Positions 12,909 through 26,219 are shown, counted from the stretch's first letter. The stretch is 64,000 bases of DNA from Mycoplasma sp. (ex Biomphalaria glabrata) (GCF_001484045.1 NZ_CP013128.1:290283-354282), one strand, 5' to 3'. A program made the numbers and translations. The notes: generated by a model from the sequence alone, not told the origin.

Positions 12909-13854
12909 ATACAACCTTAGAAGCCATTATAATTCCTGTATTATAAATATCTTGTCATGTAGCTCCACGAGATAAATCACTAATTGGTCTTCTTAAACCT
13001 ACAAGAACTGGTCCTAATGCTAAAAAACCACCCAACTGCTGAGCAATTTTGTAACCTATATTTCCAGCATTCAAATCTGGAAAAACAAAAATATTTATTT
13101 TTCCTTCCATTTTTGAAGTTGGGAATTTTTTCTTTCTTGTAGCAAGATCAAATGCGGCATCGAATTGCATTTCACCTTCGATGTTATCGGAAATTGATGT
13201 TTCTTTTAGTAAAGAAACTGCTTTTTGTACTTTTTCAACTTCTAGAGATTTTGCTGAACCGTTTGTTGAAAAACTTAATAAAGCTGCTTTTTTAGGGATA
13301 TTAAATATTGAACCGAAATCAAAAATTTGCTGGGTAATTTCAACCAAATCTTCGGAAGTTGGATTAATATTTGCTGAAACATCACCAAAAACATATAACT
13401 GTTCATTTTTATTAAGAACCATGCAAGATGATGCTTTTTTAAAATTAGGGGTTGTTCTTGTGACTTGAAAAGAGGCACGGATAATATCACTTGAAGGATA
13501 AGATGATCCACCAACAAACGTGTCAGCTTCACCAATTTCAAGAAGCAACAAAGCAAAATATATTGGATTTTTCATTAATTTTTCTAATTCTTCGATTGTG
13601 TTTTTATTTTGACGAATTTCTTTAAATTTTTCCAACATTTCATTATGTTTTGAATAATTATTTGGATCAATAGTAATTAGTTTAGGATGCTTCTTACTTG
13701 TTATTAAAATTGGAAGATAAATGTTTTCATTCAACGCTAATTCGCAAGCTTTAATAACTCTATCGTCTTCTCCATCCGGAAAAACGACTTTTACTTGTCT
13801 CCTGCCTAAAATTTTTTCATTAATACTTCTATCTAGAAGTTGAATAAAATTCAT
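12883..13854 (-). CDS. pta: Phosphate acetyltransferase
   Basis: Pta converts acetyl-CoA and phosphate to acetyl phosphate, feeding ATP production through acetate kinase. The 323-residue protein has the family sequences VVFPDGEDDRVIKA near the N-terminus, VGGSSYPSSDIIRASFQ in the middle and LRRPISDLSRGATWQDI at the end, where TGA stands for Trp. A GGGAG box precedes ATG at 13854, and a good promoter lies just upstream. ackA is not adjacent. The last 26 bases overlap the start of uvrA. Confidence 0.95.
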
Positions 13855-13892
13855 AATACTCCCTTTATGTTAAAAATAGATACAACAATACA

Positions 13893-13921
13893 ATTATATT
13901 ATTTAATTTATTATTTGTTAA
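13893..13921 (-). promoter_or_regulatory. Sigma-70-type promoter for pta
   Basis: The minus strand shows TTAACA, a 17-base spacer and TATAAT, about 40 bases before the pta start codon. The -35 box overlaps the last codons of the preceding transporter gene, so pta can be transcribed independently. Confidence 0.65.
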
Positions 13922-15629
13922 TTACTTTTGGGACTGTATGTTGAGTTGGAATTGATGATAAAGCAATAGCTAATAAAAATACGAACATTAAGATTCCAAT
14001 TAAAACAATATGTTCAATTATTGAGTTTGTAATAACTACATCAGAATGTAAATTAAAGATGTAAACAGTTAAAGCGATTAAAACAACTATTGGAATAATT
14101 AATAAAAGAATCATCGCTACTCAAAATGGCGTCTTTGTTAAGAAATACTTCATTAAAGAATAAGCTATTATTGATAAACCGATTGCTCCAATTGTTATTG
14201 CGATAGAAATTAAAAAAACATTTAATTGTAAACTTCCCATATCTGCCGTGAAATTTGTTGTTAAATTGCTAATTCAAACAAAAATAATCCCAGCAATCAA
14301 GAACAATGCAAGTGATATTTCAATAATTGGACCAGTTCTAAAAACACTTCGAATGTTTCCGAATAGTAAAAAATATTTTATTTTCCTAAAAATGTAAATT
14401 AGGAAAATATTTTGAAAAATTACTAAAATTAATAACAAATTACATATAATTCAGAAATTAATCTCATACATCAAAATAATTACTAAATTTGTAGCAAAAA
14501 AAGTTGACAAACCAAAAGTTAATAATAGGAATACAAGATAAGAAATTATTCGTTTTGATTGAAATTTTTCCCTTAAATTATCTAAAACACCGTGAAAAAT
14601 AAATGAAATGACAAAAACTAATGCAACTATCAATGACGCTATAATACCTATAGCTATTATGCTAACTTTATGTAATGATGCAATCATATCTGGAAGTAAA
14701 TAAAATCATATTGGTCCGTTTTGTGGATTGTATGCTTTATTTAAGTACGTTGAAATTGAATTAATTCCTAATTCCCCTGCTGTATGTCCAACAACTAAAG
14801 CGAACAACAATGAAGATAATAATCCAAAAAAAATAGCAAACAAGGAAATAATTACTGAAGTACAATTTACATCTTGGTTTTGGTTTGAAAACTTAGAAAA
14901 AGAAGTTATCGCACCAGTTCCTAAAATAAATGTTAGTAGCGATTGACTAAATGCATCTTGTCAAATGTCAAATTTTGTCAAGTTATCCCACTTAGAGGTA
15001 AAAAAATAATCTACTCCATTAATTGAGCCGTGCTGAATAAATAAAAAAGCGATTAATAAAACTGTTACTCCAAATAACAAAAACGCAAATAACGTTCCAA
15101 TTCATTGTAATCCTTTTCTCATTCCAATTAAGGCAAACAAGAAAGTTAAAACAATAACACCAAGAACAGCAAAAATAGCAAATTCACTAATGTTATTAAT
15201 AGTATCGCTATTTGTTGCAATATTAAAATAAGAGGTTTTTGAAATAAAATTATTTGAATCAAATGAATTAATAAAACCAACAACTGCTCATCCAACAACT
15301 CCAACCAAATAAATTCCAATTAATCATGATGTTAATGTTTGAATTCATCCAAGTATTTCAAAACGATTAGCTATCCTTTTGAAAGCTGTTGTGATAGACG
15401 ATTGTTCTCTTTTACCAATATTAGTTTCTAAAATTACCATCGGAATAGTTATAAAAACTATACCCACTATAAATGGAATAAAAAAGACTACCCCATACTT
15501 TGCAATTAAATCAGGAAATCGAAATAATTCAATTCCCATTACTAAAACCATTAATGAACCTACAAGACCAAATTTCGTCATTTTTAATTTTGTCTTTACT
15601 TTTAGTAAATTATTAATAATTTGCATCAT
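13911..15629 (-). CDS. Neurotransmitter:sodium symporter (NSS/SNF) family amino-acid transporter
   Basis: A Na+-coupled amino-acid importer of the NSS (SNF) family. The 572-residue protein has about twelve predicted membrane helices. Its first helix carries the NSS-like motif GIELFRFPDLIAKYG, followed by FFIPFIVGI and the loop ILETNIGKREQSS. TGA read as Trp is frequent (for example after NRFEILG). ATG at 15629 is chosen; TTG at 15635 is possible. It overlaps a small upstream membrane-protein gene by 17 bases. The substrate cannot be told from sequence; methionine, alanine and aromatic amino acids are known for relatives. Confidence 0.85.
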
Positions 15630-15843
15630 CTTCAATACCTTTTAAATTTGGTGAAATTTGTTCCAATCTTCGATCAACATCTTTTTTAATTTCTGTATAA
15701 AAATCATTTACTACCTGATCGTTTATTGGTTTTTTTGACATTTTATTATTTACAAATGCAACATAAAGCGCTATATAGGTACTTACAAGAATAAGTGTTA
15801 TTCCCCCTAAAATAGTTAATCACAATAAAGCTTCTAATTTCAT
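15613..15843 (-). CDS. Small single-helix membrane protein, possible MetS-like transporter subunit
   Basis: This 76-residue protein has one N-terminal membrane helix (ALLWLTILGGITLILVSTYI) and a charged cytosolic tail. It ends inside the start of the NSS transporter gene, so the two are translationally linked. In Corynebacterium the NSS transporter MetP needs MetS, a small one-helix protein encoded next to it, and similar pairs occur in other bacteria. The match here is by gene position, size and topology, not by clear sequence identity. TGA encodes Trp at residue 8. A TATAAT box lies about 15 bases upstream of ATG. Confidence 0.6.
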
Positions 15844-15893
15844 AATTCTTTTTCTATTATACTAATAAGTACTCTCTTTTTAATTTATTAAAT

Positions 15894-17870
15894 TTAAGAT
15901 TTTGAGTTTCTTTCACTTTCTAATTCTAAAATTACATCACGTAAATTAGCTGCTTCTTCAAATTTTAATTCTTTTGCTGCTTGTTTCATATCGTTTTTTA
16001 ATGTTGCTATCAACTGATCGATCGACTTCGTTGAAATTTTCTCGTGAGTTAAATATTTTTTGATTGTTGCTGATTGAGATTGTTCAACATGTTCTAGTGT
16101 TGAAATTTTCTTAATGATAGTTCTAGGAACAATGCCGTTTTCAATATTATATTTCTCTTGAATTTTTCTACGGCGATTAGTTTCATTAATAGCATTAGAC
16201 ATCGATTCTGTCATTTTATCTGCATATAAAATGACAGTTCCATTGATATTTCTTGCAGCACGACCAATAGTTTGAATTAAGCTTTTTTCATTACGCAAAA
16301 AACCCTCTTTATCCGCATCAAAAATTAGAACCAAAGAAACTTCAGGTAAGTCAATCCCTTCGCGAATCAAATTTATACCAACAACACAATCGTACTTTCC
16401 TTTTCTTAAATCATTTAAAATAACCAATCTTTCTAAAGTTTTTAATTCACTATGAAGATAATGTGATTTAATTTTATTTGTAATTAAGTACTCACTTAAT
16501 TCTTCTGCTAATTTTTTTGTTAGTGTTAGTAGGAAAACACGCTCATTTTTAGCTATTCTCGCTTTGATTTCTTTTAGAGCATCTTCTAACTGATTTCCTT
16601 TGTTTTTAACTTTAATAACTGGATCCAAAAGACCTGTTGGACGAATAATTTGTTCTACAAATTTATTATCAACCAAATTTAATTCATAATCACCTGGAGT
16701 TGCACTTACGCATATTAATTTTTTCAATACTCCCATAAATTCGTCAAAAGTCAAAGGTCTGTTGTGAGCTGCACTTGGCAAACGAAATCCGAAATCGATT
16801 AATGTTTTTTTACGGGACATATCGGTGTTTGACATTCCACGAATTTGCGGTAAAGACATATGTGATTCATCCACTACCATCAATCAATCTTCATCAAAAT
16901 AATCAAATATTGTAAATGGTCTTTCACCTGGTTGTCTAAATTCCAAATGCATTGAATAATTTTCTACTCCATTGCAAAAACCAAATTCTCTTAAGTTTTC
17001 TATATCGAATTTCGTTCTTTTTAAAATACGTTCTGCTGCAACCAAATCATTTTTTTCACGATAATAGATAACACGTTCTTCTAATTCTTTTTCGATATTT
17101 TTTAAACTATCTTCAAGTGTTTTTTCGCTTGAAAGGTAATCCTTGGCCGGGAAAATTGTTGTTGAGTTTAACTTACGAATAACACTATTTGTAAAAACAT
17201 CTACCATAGAAATATCTTCAATTTCATTACCAAATAAACTAATACGGATATTATGAAGATCAGTTCAAGATGGGAAAATTTCAATAACGTCGCCGCTTGA
17301 ACGGAATAATCCTCGCTTTTTTTCAATATTATTTCTTTGATAACCCATTTTTACAAGGGATTTAAAAAAATCATTTTTATTAATGTGTTGATTTTTATTA
17401 ATTATCTGAACATATTTGCTATATTCTTGAGGACTAGGAACAGAATAAATAGCGGCAACTGAAGCGATAACAATCACATCTTTTCGTCCTATTAATGAAT
17501 TCATAGTACTTAAACGCAACATTTCAATTTCATCATTTTTTTGCATTGTTTTATCAATAAAAAGATCAATAGATGGTTTATACGCCTCTGGTTGATAATA
17601 ATCAAAATAACTTACAAAATACTCTACTGCATTTTCAGGAAATAATTCCTTAAATTCCGAGTATAATTGCCCTGCGAGTGTTTTATTGTGTGCCAAAATT
17701 AGTGTTGGTTTTTGCAACTGTTGAATAACGTTAGCAATAGTAAAAGTTTTTCCGGTTCCCGTTGCTCCTAAGAGTACCTGCGCGTTGGTAATTTTTAAAT
17801 TATCAACTAATTGTTGAATTGCTTGTGGTTGATCTCCGGAAGGTTGAAAATTAGTCTTTAACTTAAACAT
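15894..17870 (-). CDS. uvrB: Excinuclease ABC subunit B
   Basis: UvrB is the helicase-like core of nucleotide excision repair, loaded on damage by UvrA. The 658-residue protein has Walker A GATGTGKTFTIANV, the DNA-wedging beta-hairpin motif YFVSYFDYYQPEAY, the helicase motif VVDESHMSLPQIRGM, motif VI IGRAARN, and a C-terminal UVR domain (KELKFEEAANLRDVILELE) that binds UvrC. TGA codes for Trp at two internal sites (after IEIFPS and after YFDED). Its ATG shares the A of the secA stop (TAATG), implying coupled translation. Confidence 0.97.
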
Positions 17871-20266
17871 TACCCACCAATTTTTACAATACGTTGTGTT
17901 TCTTGTGTTGCGGTTGGTTCTGGTTCTGGAGTTCTAGCGCCTGGAGTTCCAAAATTAAATAAAGTTCTAATAATATCAATGGCCATGTCATAACGCATTT
18001 TGTTAAAAATTAATGTACTTTCTTCAATGTATTGTTGAAGTGGATTTTTTTGAGCATAACCACGTAAATAAATTCCATAACGCAGTTTAGTCATTTTATC
18101 TATATGATAAGTTCAAAATTTATCTAATGTTGAAATTAAAACTGATTTATGAAAGAAATTTAAAAAGTCTTCAGGTAAAGTTGCAATTCGATTATGATAA
18201 ATATCCATTAATTGGTTGAAAATTATATTATTTAATCCAGTATAACTAGCATTTATAGCATCTTCCTCAGAAACGTAAAATTCTGGTAAAACTTCACGGA
18301 AAGAACTAATTAATTTGGTGTAATCAATTTTATCTCCTTCTTCCGTTCTAATGATAGACTCTTGCGACTTGTGAGAAATAATTAATTTCAACATTCTTTC
18401 TACTTTTGCATCCAAACTCTTACCAAGCAAAATTTGATCACGTTGGTCATAAATAACTTCTCTTTGTTTACTTAAAACATTATCATACTCTAACAAATTT
18501 TTTCTTGAGTCAAAATTTAAACCTTCAATACGTCTTTGAGCGTTTTCGATAGCTTTAGATAATAATTTACTACGAATCGGTTCATTTCCTAATTTTGCAA
18601 ACAGTGCTTTAAAACGGTCACTACCAAATCGCATTAATAAATCATCTTCAACTGATAAATAAAAGCGACTTTCACCAACGTCACCTTGACGTCCACTACG
18701 ACCTCTTAATTGATTATCAACTCTTCTTGATTCATGACGTTCCGAACCGATTACAAATAATCCGCCCAATTCTTTAACTCCTTCACCAAGTTTAATGTCT
18801 GTACCGCGACCAGCCATATTTGTTGAAATAGTAACTGTACCTTTTTTTCCGGCATTAGCAATAATTTCAGCTTCTGTCATGTGATTTTTAGCATTTAACA
18901 CATTGTGCTGAATATTTTTTTCTGTTAACATTCTTGAGATTAATTCCGATACATCAACATTAGCCGTTCCAACAAGAACCGGTTGTCCTTTTGAATGTAA
19001 CAATTCAATTCTTTTAATCATAGCCTCATATTTAGCCTTTAGATTTCCATAAATTAAATCATTACGATCCCTACGAATAATTGGGCGATTAGTTGGTACG
19101 CAAATTACACGCGTGTTGTAAATACTTCTTAATTCATCTTCTTCGGTTTTAGCTGTTCCAGTCATACCACAAATTTTCTTATATAAACGAAAATAGTTTT
19201 GATAGGTGATAGTTGCCATTGTTCTAGTTTCTGGTTGAATTTCCACATTTTCTTTGGCTTGAATAGCCTGTTGTAAACCATCACTATATGATCGCCCAAT
19301 CATAATACGTCCTGTAAATAAATCAACTAGTAAAATTTCCCCATCGCGAACAATATATTCAACATCTTTTGTAAACACATAGTTTGCTCTCAAAGCATTG
19401 TGAATAAAATGCAATAATTCACTATTCTCAACATCATATAAATATTTCAAATTAAAAAAAGATTCAGCTTTTTCTTGACCAGAAGAAGTTAATGTTATTC
19501 CTTTAGATTCGTCATCTTTTCAGTAATCGCTACCTATTAAGGTTTTTGCAAATTTATCTGTTCTTTCATAATAATTAGCCGAAACTTTCGAACCACCTGA
19601 AATAATCAATGGTGTTCTTGCTTCGTCAATCAAAATAGAATCCGCTTCATCAATTAATGCAAAATTCAAGGGACGTTGTACTTTGTCTTCAAAATTTCTT
19701 ACCATATTATCACGCAAATAATCGAATCCGACCTCGGAGTGAATTGAATATGTAACATCCTTGTGATAAGCTTCTTTTTTTTGTTCTTGCGTTAAAGATT
19801 GAGCATTAATTCCAACCGTTAATCCTAAAAATTCCAAAATTTTACCATACGTTGTCGCATCACGATCTGCTAAATATTCGTTAACTGTAATAACATGAAC
19901 TCCACGACCCGATAAAGCATTTAGGTAGATTGGCATAATACTAGTTAAAGTTTTACCTTCACCAGTTTTCATCTCAGCAATATCACCATGATGCAATATT
20001 ATAGCACCCATAACCTGTACTTTATAAGGGAATTCTCCCACTATTCTTTTTGAGCCTTCACGAGCAACAGCATATGCTCTTGGCAACATTTCGGATAAAG
20101 ATTTACCAGATTCCGCTTCGCGACGAAATTTTTCAGTTTCATTCTTAAGAGCTTCATCAGAAAAACGACTATATTCTTCGCGATATGAATCCACTTTTTC
20201 ATAGATCTCTGTTATTTCCTGAAGAATTTTTTTATCTTCATTAAAAAGTTTTTTAAAAAAAATCAT
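17870..20266 (-). CDS. secA: Protein translocase ATPase SecA
   Basis: SecA drives secretory proteins through SecYEG using ATP. The 798-residue protein has Walker [11 protein letters not shown], Walker [19 protein letters not shown], and the helicase motifs [11 protein letters not shown] and [11 protein letters not shown]. It ends in a short Pro/Thr-rich tail without the zinc-binding SecB-interaction motif, as expected in mollicutes. An AAAGG box precedes ATG at 20266. TGA reads as Trp after GSDY and after TLDKF. It follows the ATPase operon and is coupled to uvrB by TAATG. Confidence 0.97.
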
Positions 20267-20303
20267 AATCGCCTTTCTATCACTAATTATTATTGTATTA
20301 TTT

Positions 20304-20516
20304 CTAAATTAAAAATAGTGAAATTATAAAAGACCCAGATAAATAAGCGAATGAAGTCGTAATAATTCCTAAAAATAAACCGTAGTGTCATGTTTTTGTT
20401 ATTCTTAAAACTTTTTTTCAGTTAATCAATGTTGTTACAAATAAAACTAAAAAGAAACAAATAACATAAATAATTAACTTAGCAATTCCTTCTTGTGTAA
20501 TATTAACAAAAGGCAT
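20304..20516 (-). CDS. Small two-helix membrane protein, DUF1146/YwzB-like
   Basis: This 70-residue hydrophobic protein contains two membrane helices (about residues 11-32 and 46-68) separated by a short basic loop with [15 protein letters not shown], in which both Trp are TGA. Its ATG shares one base with the atpC stop (TAATG). In B. subtilis and other Firmicutes a DUF1146 protein (YwzB) is encoded directly after atpC. Size, topology and position match, but I cannot confirm the family without a profile search. Function is unknown. Confidence 0.65.
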
Positions 20517-20917
20517 TAGAATTTACCTTTTTTAACATTAATTTGGGAAGTAAAATACTTAATTTGAGAACGAATCAATATTTCATCTTCTTTATTTTTA
20601 ATATCGTTTAATTTTCTTTGCTCTAATTCCAAAAGTTTTGAAGCGCGAAGTTCATCTACATCTTTTTCATAAACAATTTCATCTGTCAAAATACGGGCAC
20701 TATTTGGTTCTAAATATAAAAAACCATTCGCAATAACTGCAACAAAAATCTTCTCTCCTTGAGAAAATTTTAAAACTGATGGTTCAATCGGAGCAATAAT
20801 TGGAGCATGATTTGGTAGAATTCCCGAATACCCATCACTTGTTTTGACATTTAATGAAGTTACTTTTCCTTCGAAAAATATTCCCATTGGTGAAACTATT
20901 TTTAAACTAAATTCCAT
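20516..20917 (-). CDS. atpC: ATP synthase F1 subunit epsilon
   Basis: The epsilon subunit sits on the central stalk of F1 and restrains ATP hydrolysis. The 133-residue protein shows the N-terminal beta-sandwich signature KIVSPMGIFFEGKV, then SGILPNHAPIIAPIEPS, and a C-terminal helical region with KLLELEQRK. It starts three bases after atpD stops and is coupled to the next small gene by TAATG. Length and position as last F1 gene are standard. Confidence 0.95.
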   Translation of the reverse strand: MEFSLKIVSPMGIFFEGKVTSLNVKTSDGYSGILPNHAPIIAPIEPSVLKFSQGEKIFVAVIANGFLYLEPNSARILTDEIVYEKDVDELRASKLLELEQRKLNDIKNKEDEILIRSQIKYFTSQINVKKGKF

Positions 20918-20920
20918 AAA

Positions 20921-22335
<1,415 letters not shown>

Positions 22336-22345
22336 TTCTTACTCC

Positions 22346-23220
22346 TTATAGAGCTTCTGCTCCACCAACAATTTCCGAGATTTCTGTTGTGATTTTTGCT
22401 TGTCTTGCTCTATTATATTCAAGTTCTAATTTTTCTTTTATTTTATTAGCATTATCTGTTGCTGATTCCATAGATTGGCGACGAGACGCTTGTTCTGAGA
22501 CTTCCGATTCTTTAACAAAACCGTAAATTGAACTATTTAAATAAATAGGCACCATTTTTTGAAGAATTAAACCAACATCCGGTTCAAACTCAAAAATCGT
22601 TCCTTCTTTTTGATTATTTTTAATATCTTTTTTTAAAGTTTCCTGATCAATTGGTAATATTTGAACAATTGTTGGTTCATATAAAATTGAATTAATAAAC
22701 TTGGTGTAACAACAATGGACTTGGCCATATTCTCCCTTATAAATCAACGATAAAATGTTAACAGCTATGACACGAATTTCAGAAAAACTAATAGCATCAA
22801 CTTTTAAATTAATATTTTCAATAATCTTGATATCGTTGTTTTTGCAAAACATTTTTGCTTTTTTTCCGATAGGAACAACTATATCTTTATCTTTATTAAT
22901 AACTTTAAGAAGTTTTTTAAATAAATTATTGTTATATCCGCCGCAAAATCCTAGATTAGAAGAAACAATAATAAAAATTTTTTTATCATTTTCGGGTAGA
23001 AATAATTTTTTATTTAAACCCCTAACCTCATTAATTTTTACTTGTGAAAAAATCTTTTGAATAGTATCAAATGAAAAACTAAAATAATTTTTTTTGAATC
23101 TAGTTCACGTTTTAATTTTTGTAATTTGGCAGTCGAAACTAGTTCCATAGCTCTGGTGATTTTATTAATTGATTTAATCGAAGAAATTCGACGTTTAATC
23201 TCTAAACTGTTTGATGCCAA
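22346..23220 (-). CDS. atpG: ATP synthase F1 subunit gamma, with a -1 frameshift near codon 44
   Basis: The gamma subunit is the rotating central shaft. The N-terminus (LEIKRRISSIKSINKITRAM, ending KLKRELDSKK) is in the first frame, which runs into a TAA around 23041. The rest of the protein (NYFSFSFDTIQKIFSQ, VSSNLGFCGGYNNNLFKKLL, and the C-terminal helix NRARQAKITTEISEIVGGAEAL) lies in the -1 frame. The break is at eight A (T at 23088-23095). A ninth would give Ser-Lys-Lys-Asn-Tyr-Phe and about 291 residues. TTG at 23220 is the start, with AGGAAAGGA upstream. The neighbouring atpA is intact, while atpD has a similar break. Confidence 0.9.
23088..23095 (-). other. A8 tract at the atpG frameshift
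   Basis: On the coding strand the sequence is GATTC-A8-TTATTTT. The upstream frame reads TCA AAA AAA ATT ATT; the conserved gamma frame needs TCA AAA AAA AAT TAT TTT. One A is missing, again from a Lys-Lys-Asn stretch. Confidence 0.85.
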
Positions 23221-23232
23221 AATTTTCCTTTC

Positions 23233-24822
23233 CTATTTTTTTGTTATAGTTGCCGCTAATTTAGTTTCTTTTTTTAAGTCTTCAATTGATGGCAAGTTAT
23301 AGTCTGAATAGTTTTTAATTTTTGAAATAAATTTCAAAGTTACTTTTTTGATTTCATTATGGAAAGCTACTTGTAGTTCCGGCGTGTATTCTTTTACTTT
23401 ACGTAATTCATTAGTTAAAGAAGAATCATCAAATGAATTTAATAGTTCATCTTTGTAGCTTCCAATTTCATGAATTGGAATATATTTTACATATTTATAC
23501 TTAACCGTAAATAATATAATTGATTGAAGAATTTGATCAATTGGACTATATTGTTTTTGTTTTAAAATTTCAATAACTCTTTGTCCATGTTCTAAAACTT
23601 CTTTCGTTGCTGAATCTACATCACTACCAAATTGAGCGAAAGCTTGTAATTCATTATATTGTGCTAATTCTAATTTTAATGATGAAGCGACTTGCTTCAT
23701 ACATTTTATTTGCGCAGTTGAACCAACCCTAGAAACAGAAATACCACTACTAATCGCTGGGCGAATTCCTGAATTAAAGAAGTCAGAAACTAGGAAAATT
23801 TGTCCATCAGTAATTGAAATAACATTAGTTGGAATGTATGCAGAAATATCACCTGCTTGCGTTTCAATGATTGGTAAGGCGGTAATTGAACCACCTCCAT
23901 AATTTTCGTTTAAACGAGCTGCTCTTTCCAATAATCTTGAATGTAGATAGAATACATCTCCTGGGTAGGCTTCACGACCTGGAGGTCTTCTTAAAAGTAA
24001 TGATACAGTACGATAAGCAACAGCATGTTTTGATAGGTCATCATAAATTATTAAAACATCTTTCCCATTCTTCATTCATTCTTCTGCAATTGTTATTCCA
24101 GTATATGGTGCTAAATATTGCAACGGAGCTGATTCTGAAGCAGTTGCTGAAACAATAGTTGTATATTCTAAAGCATTTTTTTCTTTAAGTTTTTGCACTA
24201 TTTGAGCGATTGTTGAATTTTTTTGACCAATAGCAACATATACGCAATTAACATTTTTACCACGCTGATTGATAATAGCATCAATGGCAATAGCAGTTTT
24301 TCCTGTTTGACGATCTCCAATGATTAATTCTCTTTGTCCCTTACCAATAGGTACGATAGCATCGATTGCCATAATTCCGGTTTCCATTGGTTCATTAACT
24401 GATTTTCTTGTCATAACTCCAGGCGCAATTTTTTCAACTTGTGAATGTTTTGATGCTTTAATTAAACCCAAACCATCAATCGGTTCACCAATCGCATTAA
24501 TAACTCTTCCTAATAATGAATCTCCAACCGGAATTTCAACAACCTTATTAGTTCTTTTAGCTATTTGACCTTCTTTTATTTTTGTATCATCTCCAATGAT
24601 CATTACAGAAACTGTTGATTCTTCTAGATTAGCAACCATTCCATACACATCATTCCCAAGATCTAATAATTCCCCCATCATAGCTTTATCTAAGCCATAA
24701 ATGGAAGCAATTCCGTCTCCAACACTAATGATTTTCCCTTGTTCTGACGTATCTACGTTATTTTTATATTGATTAATTTGTTCTTTTATAATCGCAACTA
24801 TTGATTCTAATTCTTTCGCCAT
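23233..24822 (-). CDS. atpA: ATP synthase F1 subunit alpha
   Basis: The alpha subunit alternates with beta in the F1 hexamer and binds non-catalytic nucleotide. The 529-residue frame includes [20 protein letters not shown]-loop [15 protein letters not shown], and [17 protein letters not shown] with the conserved Ser/Arg arrangement. One internal TGA (Trp) lies at 24076-24078, in the standard position before [14 protein letters not shown] (most homologues have Trp-x-x-x-Gly there). The end is normal ([13 protein letters not shown]). It lies directly between atpH and atpG, one base after atpH starts its leader region. Confidence 0.97.
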
Positions 24823-24823
24823 A

Positions 24824-25357
24824 TTAATCCTTTCTTAATAATTCAGTATGGATTGAATTTATTTTATTTGAAATCGTGTAATCTAAAACTACATCCTTAA
24901 TAACAACTCTAATTCCTCCGATTATTGATAAATCAATATGAGGAATTAAATGAATTTGTTTTCTAAAACGTTCTGAAACTGCTTTTTCAATTTCTTTTTG
25001 ACGTTTTTCTGTTATTTCATATGCAACATACATGTGACCAACATAAACATCATTTGCTTCATAATATTCATGTAAAAAATGATTCAAAATTTCAGTTAAA
25101 CACAAAAATTTATTACTTTTCATTAAAATTATTAAAAAATAATAAAAATCCTCGTCAATACGATTTTTAAACGCTTTTTCTAAAAATTTTTCTTTTTGTT
25201 CTTTTGATAAAAAGGAAGAGTTAATGAATTCTAAATAATTAGAGTCAATAATTTTTAATAAACTAACAATAGTTTTATAAAAAACTTTAGTCTTATTATT
25301 TTCGCGAGCAATTTCAAACAAAGCAAATCCATATGCCTTTGCAACTTGTTTAATCAT
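24824..25357 (-). CDS. atpH: ATP synthase subunit delta
   Basis: The delta subunit joins F1 to the peripheral stalk. The 177-residue protein has the family layout: N-terminal helical domain ([13 protein letters not shown]) and C-terminal conserved segment [22 protein letters not shown] followed by a short helix. It overlaps the stop of atpF by one base (TAATG), and atpA starts one base after its stop codon. All Trp positions are absent, so no TGA is needed. Confidence 0.93.
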   Translation of the reverse strand: MIKQVAKAYGFALFEIARENNKTKVFYKTIVSLLKIIDSNYLEFINSSFLSKEQKEKFLEKAFKNRIDEDFYYFLIILMKSNKFLCLTEILNHFLHEYYEANDVYVGHMYVAYEITEKRQKEIEKAVSERFRKQIHLIPHIDLSIIGGIRVVIKDVVLDYTISNKINSIHTELLRKD

Positions 25358-25881
25358 TAATAATTCCCTCGTACTTCATTAATAAATGAATCAACCATTT
25401 TTTCATCAATTTTTATGTCAATATTTTGTGCAATAACTTTTTCAGCTATCAATTTAGCAACTTCAACAACTTCTTTTTTTGTTTCTTGTTGAAGTCGTAA
25501 GCGATTTCTTTGGATGTCGCTTTCTGTTTCATCCTTCAAACGTTCACAATGTTCATGAGTTTCTAAAATTAATTTATCTTTTAGTTTCATTGAAGAAATT
25601 CTTGCATCTTCAATAATTGATTTAGCTTCTTTTCTTGCGTCTTCAAGCAATATTTTGCGCTGATCCTCTAAGTTTTGAGCTTCTAATTTAGAATTCTCTG
25701 CATTTTTAATTGTTGAATCTATATATTCAGTGCGATCATTTAATGATTTTTTAAATGGTTTTCAAACTCATTTAACAACTGCTAGTAAAATCACTCCTGT
25801 CGCAATAATATGTGATATTAATGTAGTTAAATTCGGAAATAGATTATTACTAATATCTGGAATATCTATTAAAAAAAACAT
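25357..25881 (-). CDS. atpF: ATP synthase Fo subunit b
   Basis: Subunit b forms the peripheral stalk: one membrane helix then a long amphipathic helix. The 174-residue protein starts MFFLIDIPDISNNLFPNLTT, has a membrane helix at about 21-42 (ending VVKWVWKPF, both Trp as TGA) and a charged coiled-coil region (SKLEAQNLEDQRKILLEDAR). It lacks a lipobox cysteine, whereas several Mycoplasma b subunits are made as lipoproteins. Its stop and the atpH start share TAATG. ATG at 25881 is preceded by TAGGTA, a modest ribosome-binding sequence. Confidence 0.92.
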
Positions 25882-25889
25882 TACCTATC

Positions 25890-26219
25890 CTATTTTGAAT
25901 TTGAACTTGGTCCATAAACGAACATTAAGATCAACGCTGTCAATAATGAGTAAATAGCACCAGATTCAGCAATAGCAGCACCAATAATCATAATCGTACG
26001 AACTTTTGGTGCAGCTTCTGGATTTCTACCAATAGCTTCTGATGCTTTACCAGCTGAGAATCCTTGTCCAATTCCAGCACCTAAACAACCAGTTGTAGCC
26101 ATACCAGCACCCATACCAACTAATCCTCTATTATCAATGTTAATGTTGTCATTAAACACTATTGGTGCATTTGCAACAATGTCCCCCACATTTACTAAAT
26201 TGATTAATGTATCTAACAT
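25890..26219 (-). CDS. atpE: ATP synthase Fo subunit c
   Basis: Subunit c forms the proton- or sodium-conducting rotor ring. The 109-residue protein begins with about 35 extra residues (LDTLINLVNVGDIVANAPIV) before the standard hairpin: glycine-rich helix GLVGMGAGMATTGCLGAGIG, polar loop SEAIGRNPEA, and second helix with the ion-binding glutamate in GAAIAESGAIYSLL. ATG at 26219 is chosen over 26237 because AAGGAG lies five to six bases upstream of it. The N-terminal extension resembles other mycoplasma c subunits. Nothing indicates sodium rather than proton specificity with certainty. Confidence 0.94.
   Translation of the reverse strand: MLDTLINLVNVGDIVANAPIVFNDNINIDNRGLVGMGAGMATTGCLGAGIGQGFSAGKASEAIGRNPEAAPKVRTIMIIGAAIAESGAIYSLLTALILMFVYGPSSNSK

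Noticed and set aside
20304-20516. SecE or another Sec subunit ahead of secA
   Set aside because: Two helices with a Trp-rich basic loop and a position after atpC fit a DUF1146/YwzB-like protein better. No SecE motif is present.
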